Source: Streptomyces sp. CT34 (lineage in GTDB: Bacteria; Actinomycetota; Actinomycetes; Streptomycetales; Streptomycetaceae). Taken from it: 45,995 nt of DNA. The position numbers and the translations under genes are program-made. Location: contig NZ_KN708638.1 of assembly GCF_000805335.1 (NCBI RefSeq), positions 3,924,371 to 3,970,365 of the forward strand, in the 5' to 3' direction. A model generated the notes under the pieces. It had not been told where the DNA came from and ran no database searches. It saw only the letters and a program-made list of their open reading frames with translations. Shown piece after piece: positions 23,268 to 31,765 of this stretch (position 1 is the first letter of the stretch; each line of letters begins with the position of its first letter).

Positions 23268-24290
23268 CTACTTCAGCTTGGTGCCCGTGGAGCGCAGGTT
23301 GGCGCACGCCTCGGTGACGCGCTTGGCCATCCCGCCCTCGGCCAGCTTGCCCCAGCTGCGCGGGTCGTAGGTCTTCTTGTTGCCGACCTCGCCGTCGACC
23401 TTCAGCACACCGTCGTAGTTGCGGAACATGTGGTCCGCGACCGGTCGGGTGAAGGCGTACTGGGTGTCGGTGTCCAGGTTCATCTTGACCACGCCGTTCT
23501 CCAGCGCGGTGGCGATCTCCTGCTCGGTGGAGCCGGAGCCGCCGTGGAAGACGAAGTCGAACGGCGCGGTCTTGCCGTACTTGGCTCCGACGCCCTGCTG
23601 GAGGTCCTTCAGCAGCTCGGGACGGAGCACGACGTTGCCCGGCTTGTAGACGCCGTGGACGTTGCCGAAGGAGGCGGCGAGCAGGTAGCGGCCCTTCTCG
23701 CCCAGACCCAGCGCCTCGGCGGTACGCAGCGCGTCCTCGACCGTGGTGTAGAGCTCGTCGTTGATCTCGTGGGTGACGCCGTCCTCCTCGCCACCGGTCG
23801 GGGTGATCTCGACCTCAAGGATGATCTTGGCGGCGGCGGCCTTGGCCAGCAGATCCTGGCCGATGGCCAGGTTGTCGGCGAGGGTCTCGGCGGAGCCGTC
23901 CCACATGTGCGACTGGAACAGCGGGTTCTCGCCGTTGGCGACGCGCTCCGCGGAGATGTCCAGCAGCGGGCGGACGTAGCCGTCCAGCTTGTCCTTGGGG
24001 CAGTGGTCGGTGTGCAGCGCGACGGTGATGTCGTACTTCTTGGCCACCACATGCGCGAACTCGGCGAGCGCGACGGCGCCGGTCACCATGTCCTTGTTGT
24101 ACTGACCGCCCAGGAACTCCGCACCACCGGTGGAGATCTGGATGATGCCGTCGCTCTCGGCCTCGGCGAAACCACGCAGCGCTGCGTGCAGGGTCTGCGA
24201 CGAGGTCACGTTGATGGCCGGGTAGGCGAACTTGCCCGCCTTCGCCCGGTCCAGCATCTCGTTGTAGATCTCAGGAGTTGCGATGGGCAT
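23268..24290 (-). CDS. fba: Class II fructose-bisphosphate aldolase
   Basis: The enzyme cleaves fructose 1,6-bisphosphate into the two triose phosphates, with a zinc ion. The 340-residue length fits class II. Zinc and substrate residues are visible in HTDHCPKDKL, ILEVEITPTGGEEDG, FGNVHGVYKPG, FVFHGGSGST and KMNLDTDTQYA. ATG at 24290 has AAGGAG 7 nt upstream and gives the expected start MPIATPEIY; the open frame extends to 24494 but that part is not family sequence. It stands alone on the minus strand, with a clear terminator. Confidence 0.97.
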   Translation of the reverse strand: MPIATPEIYNEMLDRAKAGKFAYPAINVTSSQTLHAALRGFAEAESDGIIQISTGGAEFLGGQYNKDMVTGAVALAEFAHVVAKKYDITVALHTDHCPKDKLDGYVRPLLDISAERVANGENPLFQSHMWDGSAETLADNLAIGQDLLAKAAAAKIILEVEITPTGGEEDGVTHEINDELYTTVEDALRTAEALGLGEKGRYLLAASFGNVHGVYKPGNVVLRPELLKDLQQGVGAKYGKTAPFDFVFHGGSGSTEQEIATALENGVVKMNLDTDTQYAFTRPVADHMFRNYDGVLKVDGEVGNKKTYDPRSWGKLAEGGMAKRVTEACANLRSTGTKLK

Positions 24291-24427
24291 CTGTCCGCTC
24301 CTTGTATGTGCGGGGTGTGCGTTCTTGGCCCTGACCAGGGGGCGACGACTTCGCCGTGGCACATCTTCCCAGACTCGCTGCTCAGCTCCACATCGCCCGT
24401 TCGGCGGGCCCGCGCGGGCGGCGGGCC

Positions 24428-24441
24428 GTTTCACGTGAAAC
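24428..24441. promoter_or_regulatory. parS site (ParB-binding), perfect core
   Basis: GTTTCACGTGAAAC is the exact 14-bp palindromic core of the bacterial parS site used by Streptomyces ParB for chromosome segregation. It lies between fba and pyrE. In Streptomyces such sites cluster around the replication origin, so this window should be near oriC. Confidence 0.85.
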
Positions 24442-24451
24442 GCCGTGCGCC

Positions 24452-24465
24452 GTTTCACGTGGAAC
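24452..24465. promoter_or_regulatory. Second parS-like site, one mismatch
   Basis: GTTTCACGTGGAAC differs from the parS core by one base and lies 24 bp centre-to-centre from the perfect site. The two also form a larger 18-bp imperfect inverted repeat (GGCCGTTTCACGTGAAAC against its partner, one mismatch). Confidence 0.65.
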
Positions 24466-24540
24466 GGCCCGCCGGGTCTCCCCCGGCACGCCACACGCGC
24501 CTTGAATCAGCAGGTCAGAGCAGGTCCCGCGGACCGGCGC

Positions 24541-25083
24541 TCAGCTGAGGCCGAGGTCCCCGAGCCGGTATCCGGTGATGTACGGGAGCCCGGCGTCGGC
24601 GATGGCCGAAGCGGCACCCCGGTCGACGATCGTCGCAACCGCAACGACCTCGGCCCCGGCCTCCCGCGCCGCCTCGACGGCGGTCAGCGGCGAGCCACCG
24701 GTGGTGGAGGTGTCCTCGACGACCAGCACCCGGCGGCCCGCGATGTCCGGGCCCTCGATACGGCGCTGCATACCGTGGGCCTTCTGCGCCTTGCGCACGA
24801 CGAACGCGTCCAGCCGCCGGCCGCGCGCGGCGGCGGCGTGCAGCATCGAGGCGGCCACCGGGTCGGCACCGAGCGTCAACCCGCCGACCGCGTCGTACTC
24901 CACATCGGCGGTGATGTCCAGCATCAGCCGACCGACCAGCGGCGCCGCCTGGCTGTCGAGGGTGATCCGGCGCAGGTCGATGTAGTAGTCGGCCTCCTTG
25001 CCGGAGGAGAGCGTCACCTTGCCGTGCACCACGGCCTTGTCCTTGATCTGCTGCAGCAGCTCGCCGCGCACGTCGTCAGTCAT
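24541..25083 (-). CDS. pyrE: Orotate phosphoribosyltransferase
   Basis: PyrE attaches PRPP to orotate in pyrimidine synthesis. The product of 180 residues has the PRPP-binding motif RRVLVVEDTSTTGGSPL and the N-terminal GKVTLSSGKEADYYIDLRR. I start at ATG 25083 (MTDDVRGELLQQ), the usual Streptomyces form; ATG at 25089 would add two residues. Neither has a clear ribosome site. It follows the aldose-epimerase-like gene by about 45 nt on the same strand and may share its transcript. Confidence 0.95.
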   Translation of the reverse strand: MTDDVRGELLQQIKDKAVVHGKVTLSSGKEADYYIDLRRITLDSQAAPLVGRLMLDITADVEYDAVGGLTLGADPVAASMLHAAAARGRRLDAFVVRKAQKAHGMQRRIEGPDIAGRRVLVVEDTSTTGGSPLTAVEAAREAGAEVVAVATIVDRGAASAIADAGLPYITGYRLGDLGLS

Positions 25084-25128
25084 GCGCATGAGCTTAAGAC
25101 AGAGCCTGTGGCCGGCCGGGCCCGCCGG

Positions 25129-25974
25129 CTACAGCGTCCGCCAGGTCCACGTCGTGGAGATCTCCAGCGGATCGATCAGGGTGACCAGGCGCGGGGCGGT
25201 GTTCAGTCCGTTCGGCGGGCCGGACTGCGGCTCGACGCAGACCGCCGCCTCCTGCTCGTCGTAGACCACGACCCATTCGGCACGGCTGGACACCGTCAGC
25301 TCCAGCCGCTCCGGCCAGGTGAGCGTCACCTCGACACCGCGCGGCATCCCGAAGCAGTCGTCCCAGGGGCCGGGCTTCGGCGGGATCCGGCGGCCGGTCG
25401 GCAGATGGTCCGGCCCGCGCTCCTCCTGCCACTCGGCGGCGAAGTCGATGCGGACGTCCCCGCCCGTACCGAGGTTCCGCAGGAACCACGGGTGCCAGCC
25501 GGCCTGCGCCGGGAAGGAGTCCCCGGTCGCCTCGACGCCCATGGTGAGCGTCAGCGAACCGCCGTCCTCGGCCAGCTCGACGACCTGGGTGACGGTCCCC
25601 GGGTACGGCCACGGCGCCGCCGGATCGGTCAGCTCGTAGGTGAAGGCAGCCGAGGTGCCGCCGGCACGCACGGTGCGCCAGCGGACGTCGCGGCCGGTGC
25701 CGTGGATGGCGTGCGGCGGCGAGTTCACCGGCATCCGGTGCCGCTCGGCGCCGTTGCGGAACTGGCCGTTCTCGATCCGGCCGCACCACGGCACCATCGG
25801 GAAGCAGCCGTACTTGTCGCCCTGCCGCAACAGCTCCGTGCCGCCGACGCGCAGACTCCCGATCCGGCAGCCGCTCTCCGGATGAACGGTCAGTTCGGTG
25901 TCTCGGGCGGCCAGCCGTACGCCGTCCGCCCCGCGCGTACCGGCCGCGCTCTGCGTGGTGTTCTCGGTGCTCAC
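25129..25974 (-). CDS. Aldose 1-epimerase family protein
   Basis: The 281-residue protein has the beta-sandwich galactose-mutarotase pattern: FPMVPWCGRIENGQF, then HAIHGTGRDVRW (substrate histidine), QAGWHPWFLRN (catalytic histidine), and a glutamate late in the chain (CVEPQSGP) in the place of the general base. It probably interconverts anomers of a sugar or sugar phosphate. Start GTG or ATG near 25974 gives MSTENTTQSAAG, a disordered lead-in of about 20 residues. It lies upstream of pyrE on the same strand. Confidence 0.88.
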   Translation of the reverse strand: MSTENTTQSAAGTRGADGVRLAARDTELTVHPESGCRIGSLRVGGTELLRQGDKYGCFPMVPWCGRIENGQFRNGAERHRMPVNSPPHAIHGTGRDVRWRTVRAGGTSAAFTYELTDPAAPWPYPGTVTQVVELAEDGGSLTLTMGVEATGDSFPAQAGWHPWFLRNLGTGGDVRIDFAAEWQEERGPDHLPTGRRIPPKPGPWDDCFGMPRGVEVTLTWPERLELTVSSRAEWVVVYDEQEAAVCVEPQSGPPNGLNTAPRLVTLIDPLEISTTWTWRTL

Positions 25975-26055
25975 GGAAGCGACCCTAGCGGTGCTGCGGC
26001 AGCCCCGCCGGTCACCGGCACCGGCAGGGGGACGGCCGGCCGGCGACCGCCCTGG

Positions 26056-27021
26056 TCAGCGGCGCCGCCGCAGCACCCGGCCGACGACCACCGCCGACGC
26101 CAGCACCACCGCGGCGGCGGGCGCCGCCCAGCGCAGCGTCGCCGAACCCGCGCTCGTCTCGGGCGCCGGCACCGGCGCGTACCGGCCGCGCGGCGGGGCG
26201 TGGTCCACCTCCTCCGCGCTGCGCCCGATCATCGTCCGGCGGGCGTGCGCGGCCTCCGCGGGCACCGAGCCGTGCGCGGCGCCGATGCCGTCCGACGCGG
26301 CCAGGTCGTCCCCCAACTCGCCGTCGAGGTCGTCCTCGTCGTCTCCGTCGACGACGTCATCGACCTCGTCGACCTCGTCGACCTCATCGACCTCATCGAC
26401 GGAGAAGTCGTCCATCGCGCCGGCCGCGGCTGCCTCCTCGGCGTCCTCGACGACGCTGACGTCGTCCTCCGCGTCGCTGTGCGGGGCGAGCGACGGCGGC
26501 GGCACCTCGGTGTCGAAGACGCTCTGTGGCACCGGCCCGCCGCCGGCCTCCGGCTCCGCCACCGGCCGCTCCTCCAGATCGGCCGCGAGGTTCTGCGCGA
26601 AGCGGTCCAGCAGCCGGCGCCCGGCGGTCCGGACGGCGTTGCCGTCGGCGTCGGCCAGCCGGCCGTCGCTGCGGACCGTGCCCCGGCAGGTCAGCAGCGT
26701 CCCCGGGCCGGGTTCGGTGGCGGCGGACAGCCGTACGGTCAGCTTCAGCGCCACCGCCCCGTCGCCGCGCGTCTCGGCGCCGGTCGCCTCGACGGTCAGC
26801 GGCGCGGTACCGCCGTCCGCCGCGCCGCCGCTGACGGTCAGCGCCCCGCGATAGGTGATGGAGGAGCTCCCGACGCGCAGTCGCAGCCGGCCTTCGGGGC
26901 GCTGCGGGTCCGCATCGGCGTCGAGTTGGACTCCCGGGACGCAGCGCGCCACCCGCTCCGGCTCGGTGAGTGCCTGCCGCACGGTCCCGACGGGAAACGG
27001 GACGTACACCTCATGCTCCAT
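26056..27021 (-). CDS. SRPBCC (CoxG-like) protein with acidic linker and C-terminal TM anchor
   Basis: The first 150 residues resemble the SRPBCC/CoxG fold (MEHEVYVPFPVGTVRQALTE, then VARCVPGVQLDADA and the GRRLLDRFAQNLAADLE helix), a hydrophobic ligand-binding cup. A disordered linker of about 120 residues follows, very acidic, with a run of DEV repeats. The end is a single membrane helix (RWAAPAAAVVLASAVVVGRV) and RRRR, so the cup is tethered to the membrane. I start at ATG 27021, the family start; an upstream ATG at 27045 would put a rare TTA codon in the gene. Neighbours give no clear function. Confidence 0.75.
   Translation of the reverse strand: MEHEVYVPFPVGTVRQALTEPERVARCVPGVQLDADADPQRPEGRLRLRVGSSSITYRGALTVSGGAADGGTAPLTVEATGAETRGDGAVALKLTVRLSAATEPGPGTLLTCRGTVRSDGRLADADGNAVRTAGRRLLDRFAQNLAADLEERPVAEPEAGGGPVPQSVFDTEVPPPSLAPHSDAEDDVSVVEDAEEAAAAGAMDDFSVDEVDEVDEVDEVDDVVDGDDEDDLDGELGDDLAASDGIGAAHGSVPAEAAHARRTMIGRSAEEVDHAPPRGRYAPVPAPETSAGSATLRWAAPAAAVVLASAVVVGRVLRRRR
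26359..26400. repeat. Nine-bp coding repeat (DEV units)
   Basis: ATCGACCTC/GTCGACCTC units follow in tandem at 26359, 26368, 26377, 26386 and partly 26395, coding for Asp-Glu-Val repeats in the acidic linker. Units differ only at the first base, consistent with recent slippage. Confidence 0.8.
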
Positions 27022-27102
27022 GGCATGGGAGCCTAATTCCTTCATCAGCGCCAGGGGGAGCCCTATGTGGATGTGCGTGGTCCCCGCGTCGGGCCCGTGC
27101 GC

Positions 27103-28884
27103 TCACTCCAGATACCGGGGACGCATCAGCGTCGACGGCGACAGGCCGGGGATCCGGTCCCGTACCGCGCCCTGCCGCCCGGCCCGCAACTCGCCGAGGA
27201 CGACGGACGCCGCCGGCGGTGCGTCGGGGGCCGGGGCCGGCCGCGGCGGCTGCCGCGCGGCCAGGAGGAAGCCCCAGTACCTGCCCCCGCTCGGCGGGGC
27301 GGCGCGCGGTACCTGCCAGAGGTGCGGCACCGCCGCGGGCGCCCGGTCGCCCACCCCGGACCGGCCGAACGCGACATACGGCGCGACCGAGCGGTCGAGG
27401 CCGCCCGAGAAGTCCGAGAGCCGCCCGGGGATGCGGTACGGGAGGGTCGCCAGGCCCACCGACCGCAGGGTCGCGTCCACCGTCCAGTACGTCCGCGGCC
27501 GGGCGCGCGGCGGTCCGGCGTGCACCACCATCCGGCCGTCGTCGGCCAGCAGCCGCAGGGCGAGGCCGTAGAACTCCTGGGAGTAGAGCTTGGTGCTCTC
27601 GGTGATCCCCGGGTCCGGCAGATCGGAGACGATCACGTCGTAGCGCTCCGCGCGCCACCTCTGGCCCGAAGCGGCCTGCTGCCGCAGCCAGTTGAACGCG
27701 TCGGCGGTCACCACCCGCACCCGCGGATCACGCAGCGCCCGCCCGTTGAGCGACGACAGCCCGGGGTCCGTGCGCGCCAGCCGCACCACCCCCGGGTCGA
27801 TCTCGACGACGGTGACCGAGCGGACCGTGCGGTAGCGCAGCAGCTCGCGCACCGCGAGGCCGTCGCCGCCGCCCAGGACCAGTACCCGGCGGTGCGGGCC
27901 GCCCGCCATCGCCGGGTGCACCAGCCCCTCGTGGTAGAGGAATTCGTTGACCGCGCTGACCTTCAACCGCCCGTCGAGATACAGCTCCAGCGGCCTGCCG
28001 GAACCTTTCCTCCCCCGCCCCGCACCGCTCCCGCCGCCGCGCGGTCGTCCCGTGCCGCCGGTCAGCACCACTTCCTGGATGCCGGTCTGCACCGCGACCC
28101 GGGCCGCCGACCCGTACACCGCCTGCCGGGCGGCCTGTTCGAACGGCTCGGCCAGCACCACGCCGGTGGCGAGCAGCCCGAGCACCAGCACGTTGGCGAC
28201 GAGCAGCGCCCAGCGCGTACGGGTGGTCAGCTCGCGCCCGAAGAGCCACAGCACCAGCACCGCGCCGGCCACCGCGTTGATCCCGCCGGTGACCAGCGCA
28301 CCGGTCAACTGGCCCAGACAGGGCAGCAGAAGAAAGGGGAAGGCCAGCCCGCCGACCAGCGCGCCCACATAGTCGGCGGCGAACAGATCGGCCACCGCAC
28401 CGCCCGCGTCCTGCCGGCGCACCCGCTGGATCAACGTCATCAGCAGCGGGACCTCGGCACCGATCAGCGTGCCGATCGCCAGCGAGAAACCGACGAGCGC
28501 GGAGCGGGACTGCCCGAACCACGCGAAGCAGGCGTAGAGCGCCATCGCGGAACTGCCGCCGACCAGTGCGAGGGCCGTCTCGACCACCCCGAAGCCGACC
28601 GCGGCCCGGCAGCGCAGCCGCTTGGCCAGCAGCGCACCGACCCCCATCGCGAAGACCATCACGGAGAGCACGACCGACGCCTGGGTGACCGAGTCGCCGA
28701 TCAAGTAGCTTGCCAGGGCGACCAGTTCGAGCTCGTAGACCAGACCGCAGGCAGCGCAGACGAAGACCACCGCGAGCACCAGCAGCCGGCCGACCCCGGA
28801 CGGCACCGGCAACCGGGCCGGCATCATGGCCTCGGGCGGCCCGAGGGCGCCGCCGGCAAGGAAAGGCTCTGGCGGGTCGATCAT
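27103..28884 (-). CDS. Membrane-bound spermidine-synthase-like aminopropyltransferase
   Basis: The 593-residue protein joins an N-terminal membrane part (about seven helices, residues 30-255) to a C-terminal spermidine-synthase domain. The domain shows [36 protein letters not shown] (nucleotide-binding loop), [15 protein letters not shown] and the catalytic-loop Asp in [11 protein letters not shown]. That suggests transfer of an aminopropyl or related group at the membrane, though family members may use other substrates. A Gly/Arg-rich insert ([20 protein letters not shown]) interrupts the strand before YLDG. It is preceded by a DUF2617 gene on the same strand, a pairing I recall from other Streptomyces. 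Confidence 0.85.
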   Translation of the reverse strand: MIDPPEPFLAGGALGPPEAMMPARLPVPSGVGRLLVLAVVFVCAACGLVYELELVALASYLIGDSVTQASVVLSVMVFAMGVGALLAKRLRCRAAVGFGVVETALALVGGSSAMALYACFAWFGQSRSALVGFSLAIGTLIGAEVPLLMTLIQRVRRQDAGGAVADLFAADYVGALVGGLAFPFLLLPCLGQLTGALVTGGINAVAGAVLVLWLFGRELTTRTRWALLVANVLVLGLLATGVVLAEPFEQAARQAVYGSAARVAVQTGIQEVVLTGGTGRPRGGGSGAGRGRKGSGRPLELYLDGRLKVSAVNEFLYHEGLVHPAMAGGPHRRVLVLGGGDGLAVRELLRYRTVRSVTVVEIDPGVVRLARTDPGLSSLNGRALRDPRVRVVTADAFNWLRQQAASGQRWRAERYDVIVSDLPDPGITESTKLYSQEFYGLALRLLADDGRMVVHAGPPRARPRTYWTVDATLRSVGLATLPYRIPGRLSDFSGGLDRSVAPYVAFGRSGVGDRAPAAVPHLWQVPRAAPPSGGRYWGFLLAARQPPRPAPAPDAPPAASVVLGELRAGRQGAVRDRIPGLSPSTLMRPRYLE

Positions 28885-28941
28885 GACATGAACGCTACGT
28901 GACGACGGGGTGGCCCTATGTCACCCACACGAGTGCACTCT

Positions 28942-28968
28942 AGGTGCCACACACACCAGTTGGCACCT
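28942..28968. terminator. 8-bp inverted repeat upstream of the aminopropyltransferase gene
   Basis: AGGTGCCA (28942-28949) and TGGCACCT (28961-28968) pair around an 11-nt loop, 58 nt before the aminopropyltransferase start and 63 nt past the DUF2617 stop. It may end the DUF2617 transcript, or be an operator at the promoter of the next gene. Confidence 0.45.
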
Positions 28969-29030
28969 TCACGGACGTGACGGAACCAGGGCCCGAACCA
29001 CCCCCGCCGCCAACGCCCGTCCGGCGGCCC

Positions 29031-29549
29031 TCAGGCCGCGACCACCGCCCGCACCCCGACCCGCGTACGGGTCGCCACCAGCCGCCCCTCCTGCGGATAG
29101 GCGTGCCAGGTCCGCCAGCGCACCTGCCCCTGCTGACGCTGCGCCAGCATCGCGGTGAAGGCGTGCGGCGAGCCCGGGAACGTACCGGCGAGGCCGTGCG
29201 GATGCTCCGCGACCAGCGCGAGCAACTCCTGCGCCCGCCCGGCGAACGAGCCGCGCGACAGCGTCTCGACATGCGCCGCGAACTCGTACTCCCAGTCGCC
29301 CAGCCGCTTGGCCACACCGAGCGGCAGCGGCGTGCTGCTGCCCGGCATACAGGCGACCGTCTCGGAACAGTTGCCGCGCTCCTCTTCCAGCAGCACCTGA
29401 TGGGACGCCCCGAGCAGTCTCAACTGCACGCGGGCGTCGTTGAGTTGGAGATCCAGTACGGCCAGGGCCGGCAGGGGTTCCCTGCCCAGGGCCCAGGCGA
29501 GATCGGATGCGCGGGTATCGGTGTACGTCGTTTTCAGGGTGGTGAGCAT
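29031..29549 (-). CDS. DUF2617 family protein
   Basis: The 172-residue soluble protein matches the actinobacterial DUF2617 family: MLTTLKTTYTDTRASDLAWA, LEEERGNCSETVACMPG, GDWEYEFAAHVETLSRGSF, and a C-terminal RWRTWHAYPQEGRLVATRTR. Its function is unknown. ATG at 29549 has GGAG 8 nt upstream; the open frame continues five codons further. It precedes the aminopropyltransferase gene on the same strand, so the two may act together. Confidence 0.85.
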   Translation of the reverse strand: MLTTLKTTYTDTRASDLAWALGREPLPALAVLDLQLNDARVQLRLLGASHQVLLEEERGNCSETVACMPGSSTPLPLGVAKRLGDWEYEFAAHVETLSRGSFAGRAQELLALVAEHPHGLAGTFPGSPHAFTAMLAQRQQGQVRWRTWHAYPQEGRLVATRTRVGVRAVVAA

Positions 29550-30000
29550 GGGTCGGCTCCGCAAGCACGCAGTGGATGGTGGGCCGGCCCGCCCGAGAAG
29601 GATCAGGGATGTACGACTGCCTGCCGGCTCGTGCCCACGTGGGGTCCGAGAACTGGGGGATTCTCAATGGAGAGGGAATCATGAATGGCGCGCCGCCCAC
29701 AGCGATTTTACCCAGCTTCGCCGGGTTTCCATCCCCTAGAGGGCCATGCAGTTCACCTGTTCAACAACCAATCCCACAAGGGGAGTTGAGCGTTTCACGC
29801 CATACGCCGAGCGCATATTCCAGGCCGCATTGGCTGCCCGCATGTGTACCGCCGGAGACCGGGTACGAGCGCGACACAACGGCCATTTCCACCAGGAAAA
29901 GCGGAGTGCCCACGACCGCGCGCGGGACATCCGCCGCGACCGTGGGCACATTCGTGCGAGTTCCCCCAGGGGCCTGTCAGGGTCCCCTTAGGGCAGCCCC
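29550..30000. other. Intergenic region with lower GC and no secure gene
   Basis: These 451 bases are richer in A/T than the surroundings (for example 29660-29800). Two overlapping short frames exist: 29746-29991 plus (81 residues, poor codon bias) and 29949-29761 minus (62 residues, GTG start, moderate bias, beginning PTVAADVPRAVVGTPLF). Neither has a convincing ribosome site or recognisable product. The region must hold the DUF2617 promoter. Confidence 0.5.
29906..29949. terminator. 9-bp inverted repeat past the small membrane-protein gene
   Basis: GTGCCCACG (29906-29914) and CGTGGGCAC (29941-29949) pair perfectly with a 26-nt GC-rich loop, about 50 nt past the minus-strand stop at 30001. 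It is a weak terminator candidate because of the long loop. Confidence 0.4.
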
Positions 30001-30294
30001 TCAGGAACTGCCGCAGCCGCCACCGCCGCAGGACGAGTGCCCGCCGCAGGAGTGGCCGCCGTGGTGGCCGCCGCCACCGCCGCACGAGGGGGGATGGTGG
30101 TGGTGCCCGCCGCTCGAAGCGGAACCGGCGTCGCCGGCCCCGGCCGCCCACCAGCTGCCGCCCCCACTGCTGCTCCGGGAGCCCGTGTACGCGCCGTACT
30201 TGCTCCGCTTCCGGCCGGAGCCGCCCCGCGAGGCCACCCCCACCAGCCCCAGGACCACCACGCAGATCACCGCGAAGAACAACAGGCCCATCAT
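30001..30294 (-). CDS. Small membrane protein with Gly/His/Cys-rich tail
   Basis: The 97-residue protein begins with one hydrophobic helix (MGLLFFAVICVVVLGLVGVA, 2-21), a basic stretch (SGRKRSKYG), and a tail of Gly, His, Cys and Ser including SSGGHHHHPPSCGGGG and HHGGHSCGGHSSCGGGGCGSS. The 14 or so His and Cys residues look suited to bind metal ions. Start ATG 30294 (or 30291); GGAG lies 12 nt upstream. Similar small Cys/Gly-rich membrane proteins occur in actinobacteria without assigned function. It is divergent from the class I/II aminotransferase gene. Confidence 0.65.
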   Translation of the reverse strand: MMGLLFFAVICVVVLGLVGVASRGGSGRKRSKYGAYTGSRSSSGGGSWWAAGAGDAGSASSGGHHHHPPSCGGGGGHHGGHSCGGHSSCGGGGCGSS

Positions 30295-30331
30295 TCCTGC
30301 CTCACACTCCTTTCATTCCCCCGAAGCGTGT

Positions 30332-30365
30332 GGGCACCTCCCACGCCCTTCAGGCAGTGGGGGAG
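30332..30365. repeat. Intergenic copy of the GGGCACCTCCCA palindromic repeat
   Basis: GGGCACCTCCCAC, then a small GCC-CTTCA-GGC stem, then GTGGGGGAG, reproduce the layout of the insertion at 12277-12306 with a different inner stem. It lies between the divergent small membrane-protein and aminotransferase genes. Confidence 0.65.
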
Positions 30366-30523
30366 CATCGCTCCGTCCGGCGCCGGTGCGCCGCCGCGGC
30401 GCCGTACCGCGCCGCCGGCCGCGCTCTCCGGCGGCTCTCATGGTCTGTCTCTCGTGCAGGGGCTGATGCCCGGCCGAAGAGGGCTCAATGCACAGTTGAG
30501 GAAGTCCAGAGGTTCGGCGCAGG

Positions 30524-31711
30524 ATGGCGCGCATGGACCGACCGCTGCTCAACCGCCGCCTCGCCGCCTTCGGCACCACGATCTTCGCCGAGATGTCGGC
30601 GCTCGCCCAACGCACCGGCTCCATCAACCTCGGCCAGGGCTTCCCGGACGCCGACGGTCCGGAGGAAGTCCGCGAAGCGGCGGTGCGCGCCCTACGGGAC
30701 GGCCGCGGCAACCAGTACCCCCCGGGGCCCGGAATCCCCGAGCTGCGCACCGCCGTCGCCGCCCACCAGCAGCGCTTCTACGGGCACCTGGGGCTGTCGT
30801 ACGACCCCGACACCGAGGTCCTGGTCACCGCCGGCGCCACCGAGGCGATCGCCGCCTCGCTGCTCGCCCTCCTCGAACCGGGCGACGAGGTCATCGCCCT
30901 GGAGCCGTACTACGACTCGTACGCCGCCTGCATCGCGATGGCGGGCGGCAGCCGCGTCCCGGTGACGCTGCGCCCCTCCCCGGAGACCGGCACCTACCAC
31001 CTCGATCTCGACGAGCTGCGCGACGCGGTCACCGACCGCACCCGCCTCATCCTCCTCAACACCCCGCACAACCCCACCGGCACCGTCCTGACCCGCGACG
31101 AGCTCACCGCCGTCGCCGAACTCGCCGTGGAGCGCGACCTCCTGGTCGTCACCGACGAGGTCTACGAACACCTCGTCTTCGAGGGCGAGCACCTCCCGCT
31201 CGCCTCGTTCCCCGGCATGCGCGAGCGCACCGTCACCATCGGCTCGGCCGGCAAGACCTTCTCCTTCACCGGCTGGAAGGTCGGCTGGGTCACCGCGTCC
31301 CCCGAGCTGACCGCGGCCGTGCGCTCCGCCAAGCAGTTCCTCACCTACGTCTCGGCCGGCCCCTTCCAGTACGCCGTCGCCGAGGCCCTCGCCCTCCCCG
31401 GCAGCTACTTCACCGCCCTCCGCGACGACCTGCGCGCCAAGCGCGACATCCTCGCCAGCGGCCTGGCCGACGCCGGCTTCCAGGTCTTCCGGCCGGCCGG
31501 CACGTACTTCATCACCACCGACATCCGCCCGCTCGGCGAGCAGGACGGCTTCGCCTTCTGCCGTGCCCTGCCCGAGCGCGCCGGCGTGGTCGCCATCCCG
31601 AACGCCGTCTTCTACGACCACCAGGACCAGGGCGCCCCGTTCGTGCGCTTCGCCTTCTGCAAGAGCACCGCGACCCTGGAGGAGGCGGTGAGGCGGCTGA
31701 AGCGGCTCTGA
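30524..31711 (+). CDS. Class I/II aminotransferase (DapC / kynurenine aminotransferase type)
   Basis: The 395-residue PLP enzyme opens RPLLNRRLAAFGTTIFAEMS and has INLGQGFPDADGPEEV, the Asp/Tyr region LLNTPHNPTGTVLT and TDEVYEHLVF, and the lysine loop SAGKTFSFTGWKVGW. This subgroup includes actinobacterial N-succinyldiaminopimelate aminotransferase (DapC) and kynurenine/glutamine aminotransferases; sequence alone does not decide between lysine synthesis and a keto-acid role. ATG at 30524 is given, but ATG at 30533 has the better ribosome site (AGGA 8 nt before). It lies 10 kb from the kyn operon and is not part of it. Confidence 0.9.
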   Translation: MARMDRPLLNRRLAAFGTTIFAEMSALAQRTGSINLGQGFPDADGPEEVREAAVRALRDGRGNQYPPGPGIPELRTAVAAHQQRFYGHLGLSYDPDTEVLVTAGATEAIAASLLALLEPGDEVIALEPYYDSYAACIAMAGGSRVPVTLRPSPETGTYHLDLDELRDAVTDRTRLILLNTPHNPTGTVLTRDELTAVAELAVERDLLVVTDEVYEHLVFEGEHLPLASFPGMRERTVTIGSAGKTFSFTGWKVGWVTASPELTAAVRSAKQFLTYVSAGPFQYAVAEALALPGSYFTALRDDLRAKRDILASGLADAGFQVFRPAGTYFITTDIRPLGEQDGFAFCRALPERAGVVAIPNAVFYDHQDQGAPFVRFAFCKSTATLEEAVRRLKRL

Positions 31712-31765
31712 GACCGCGGTGCTCCGGTGAGGGGGCCGCCACCCGTTCGGGCGACTGCGGTCGCG

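Noticed and set aside
29746..29991. 81-residue plus-strand gene
   Set aside because: Third-position G/C is low for this genome, no ribosome site, product without recognisable features; kept only as part of the intergenic note.
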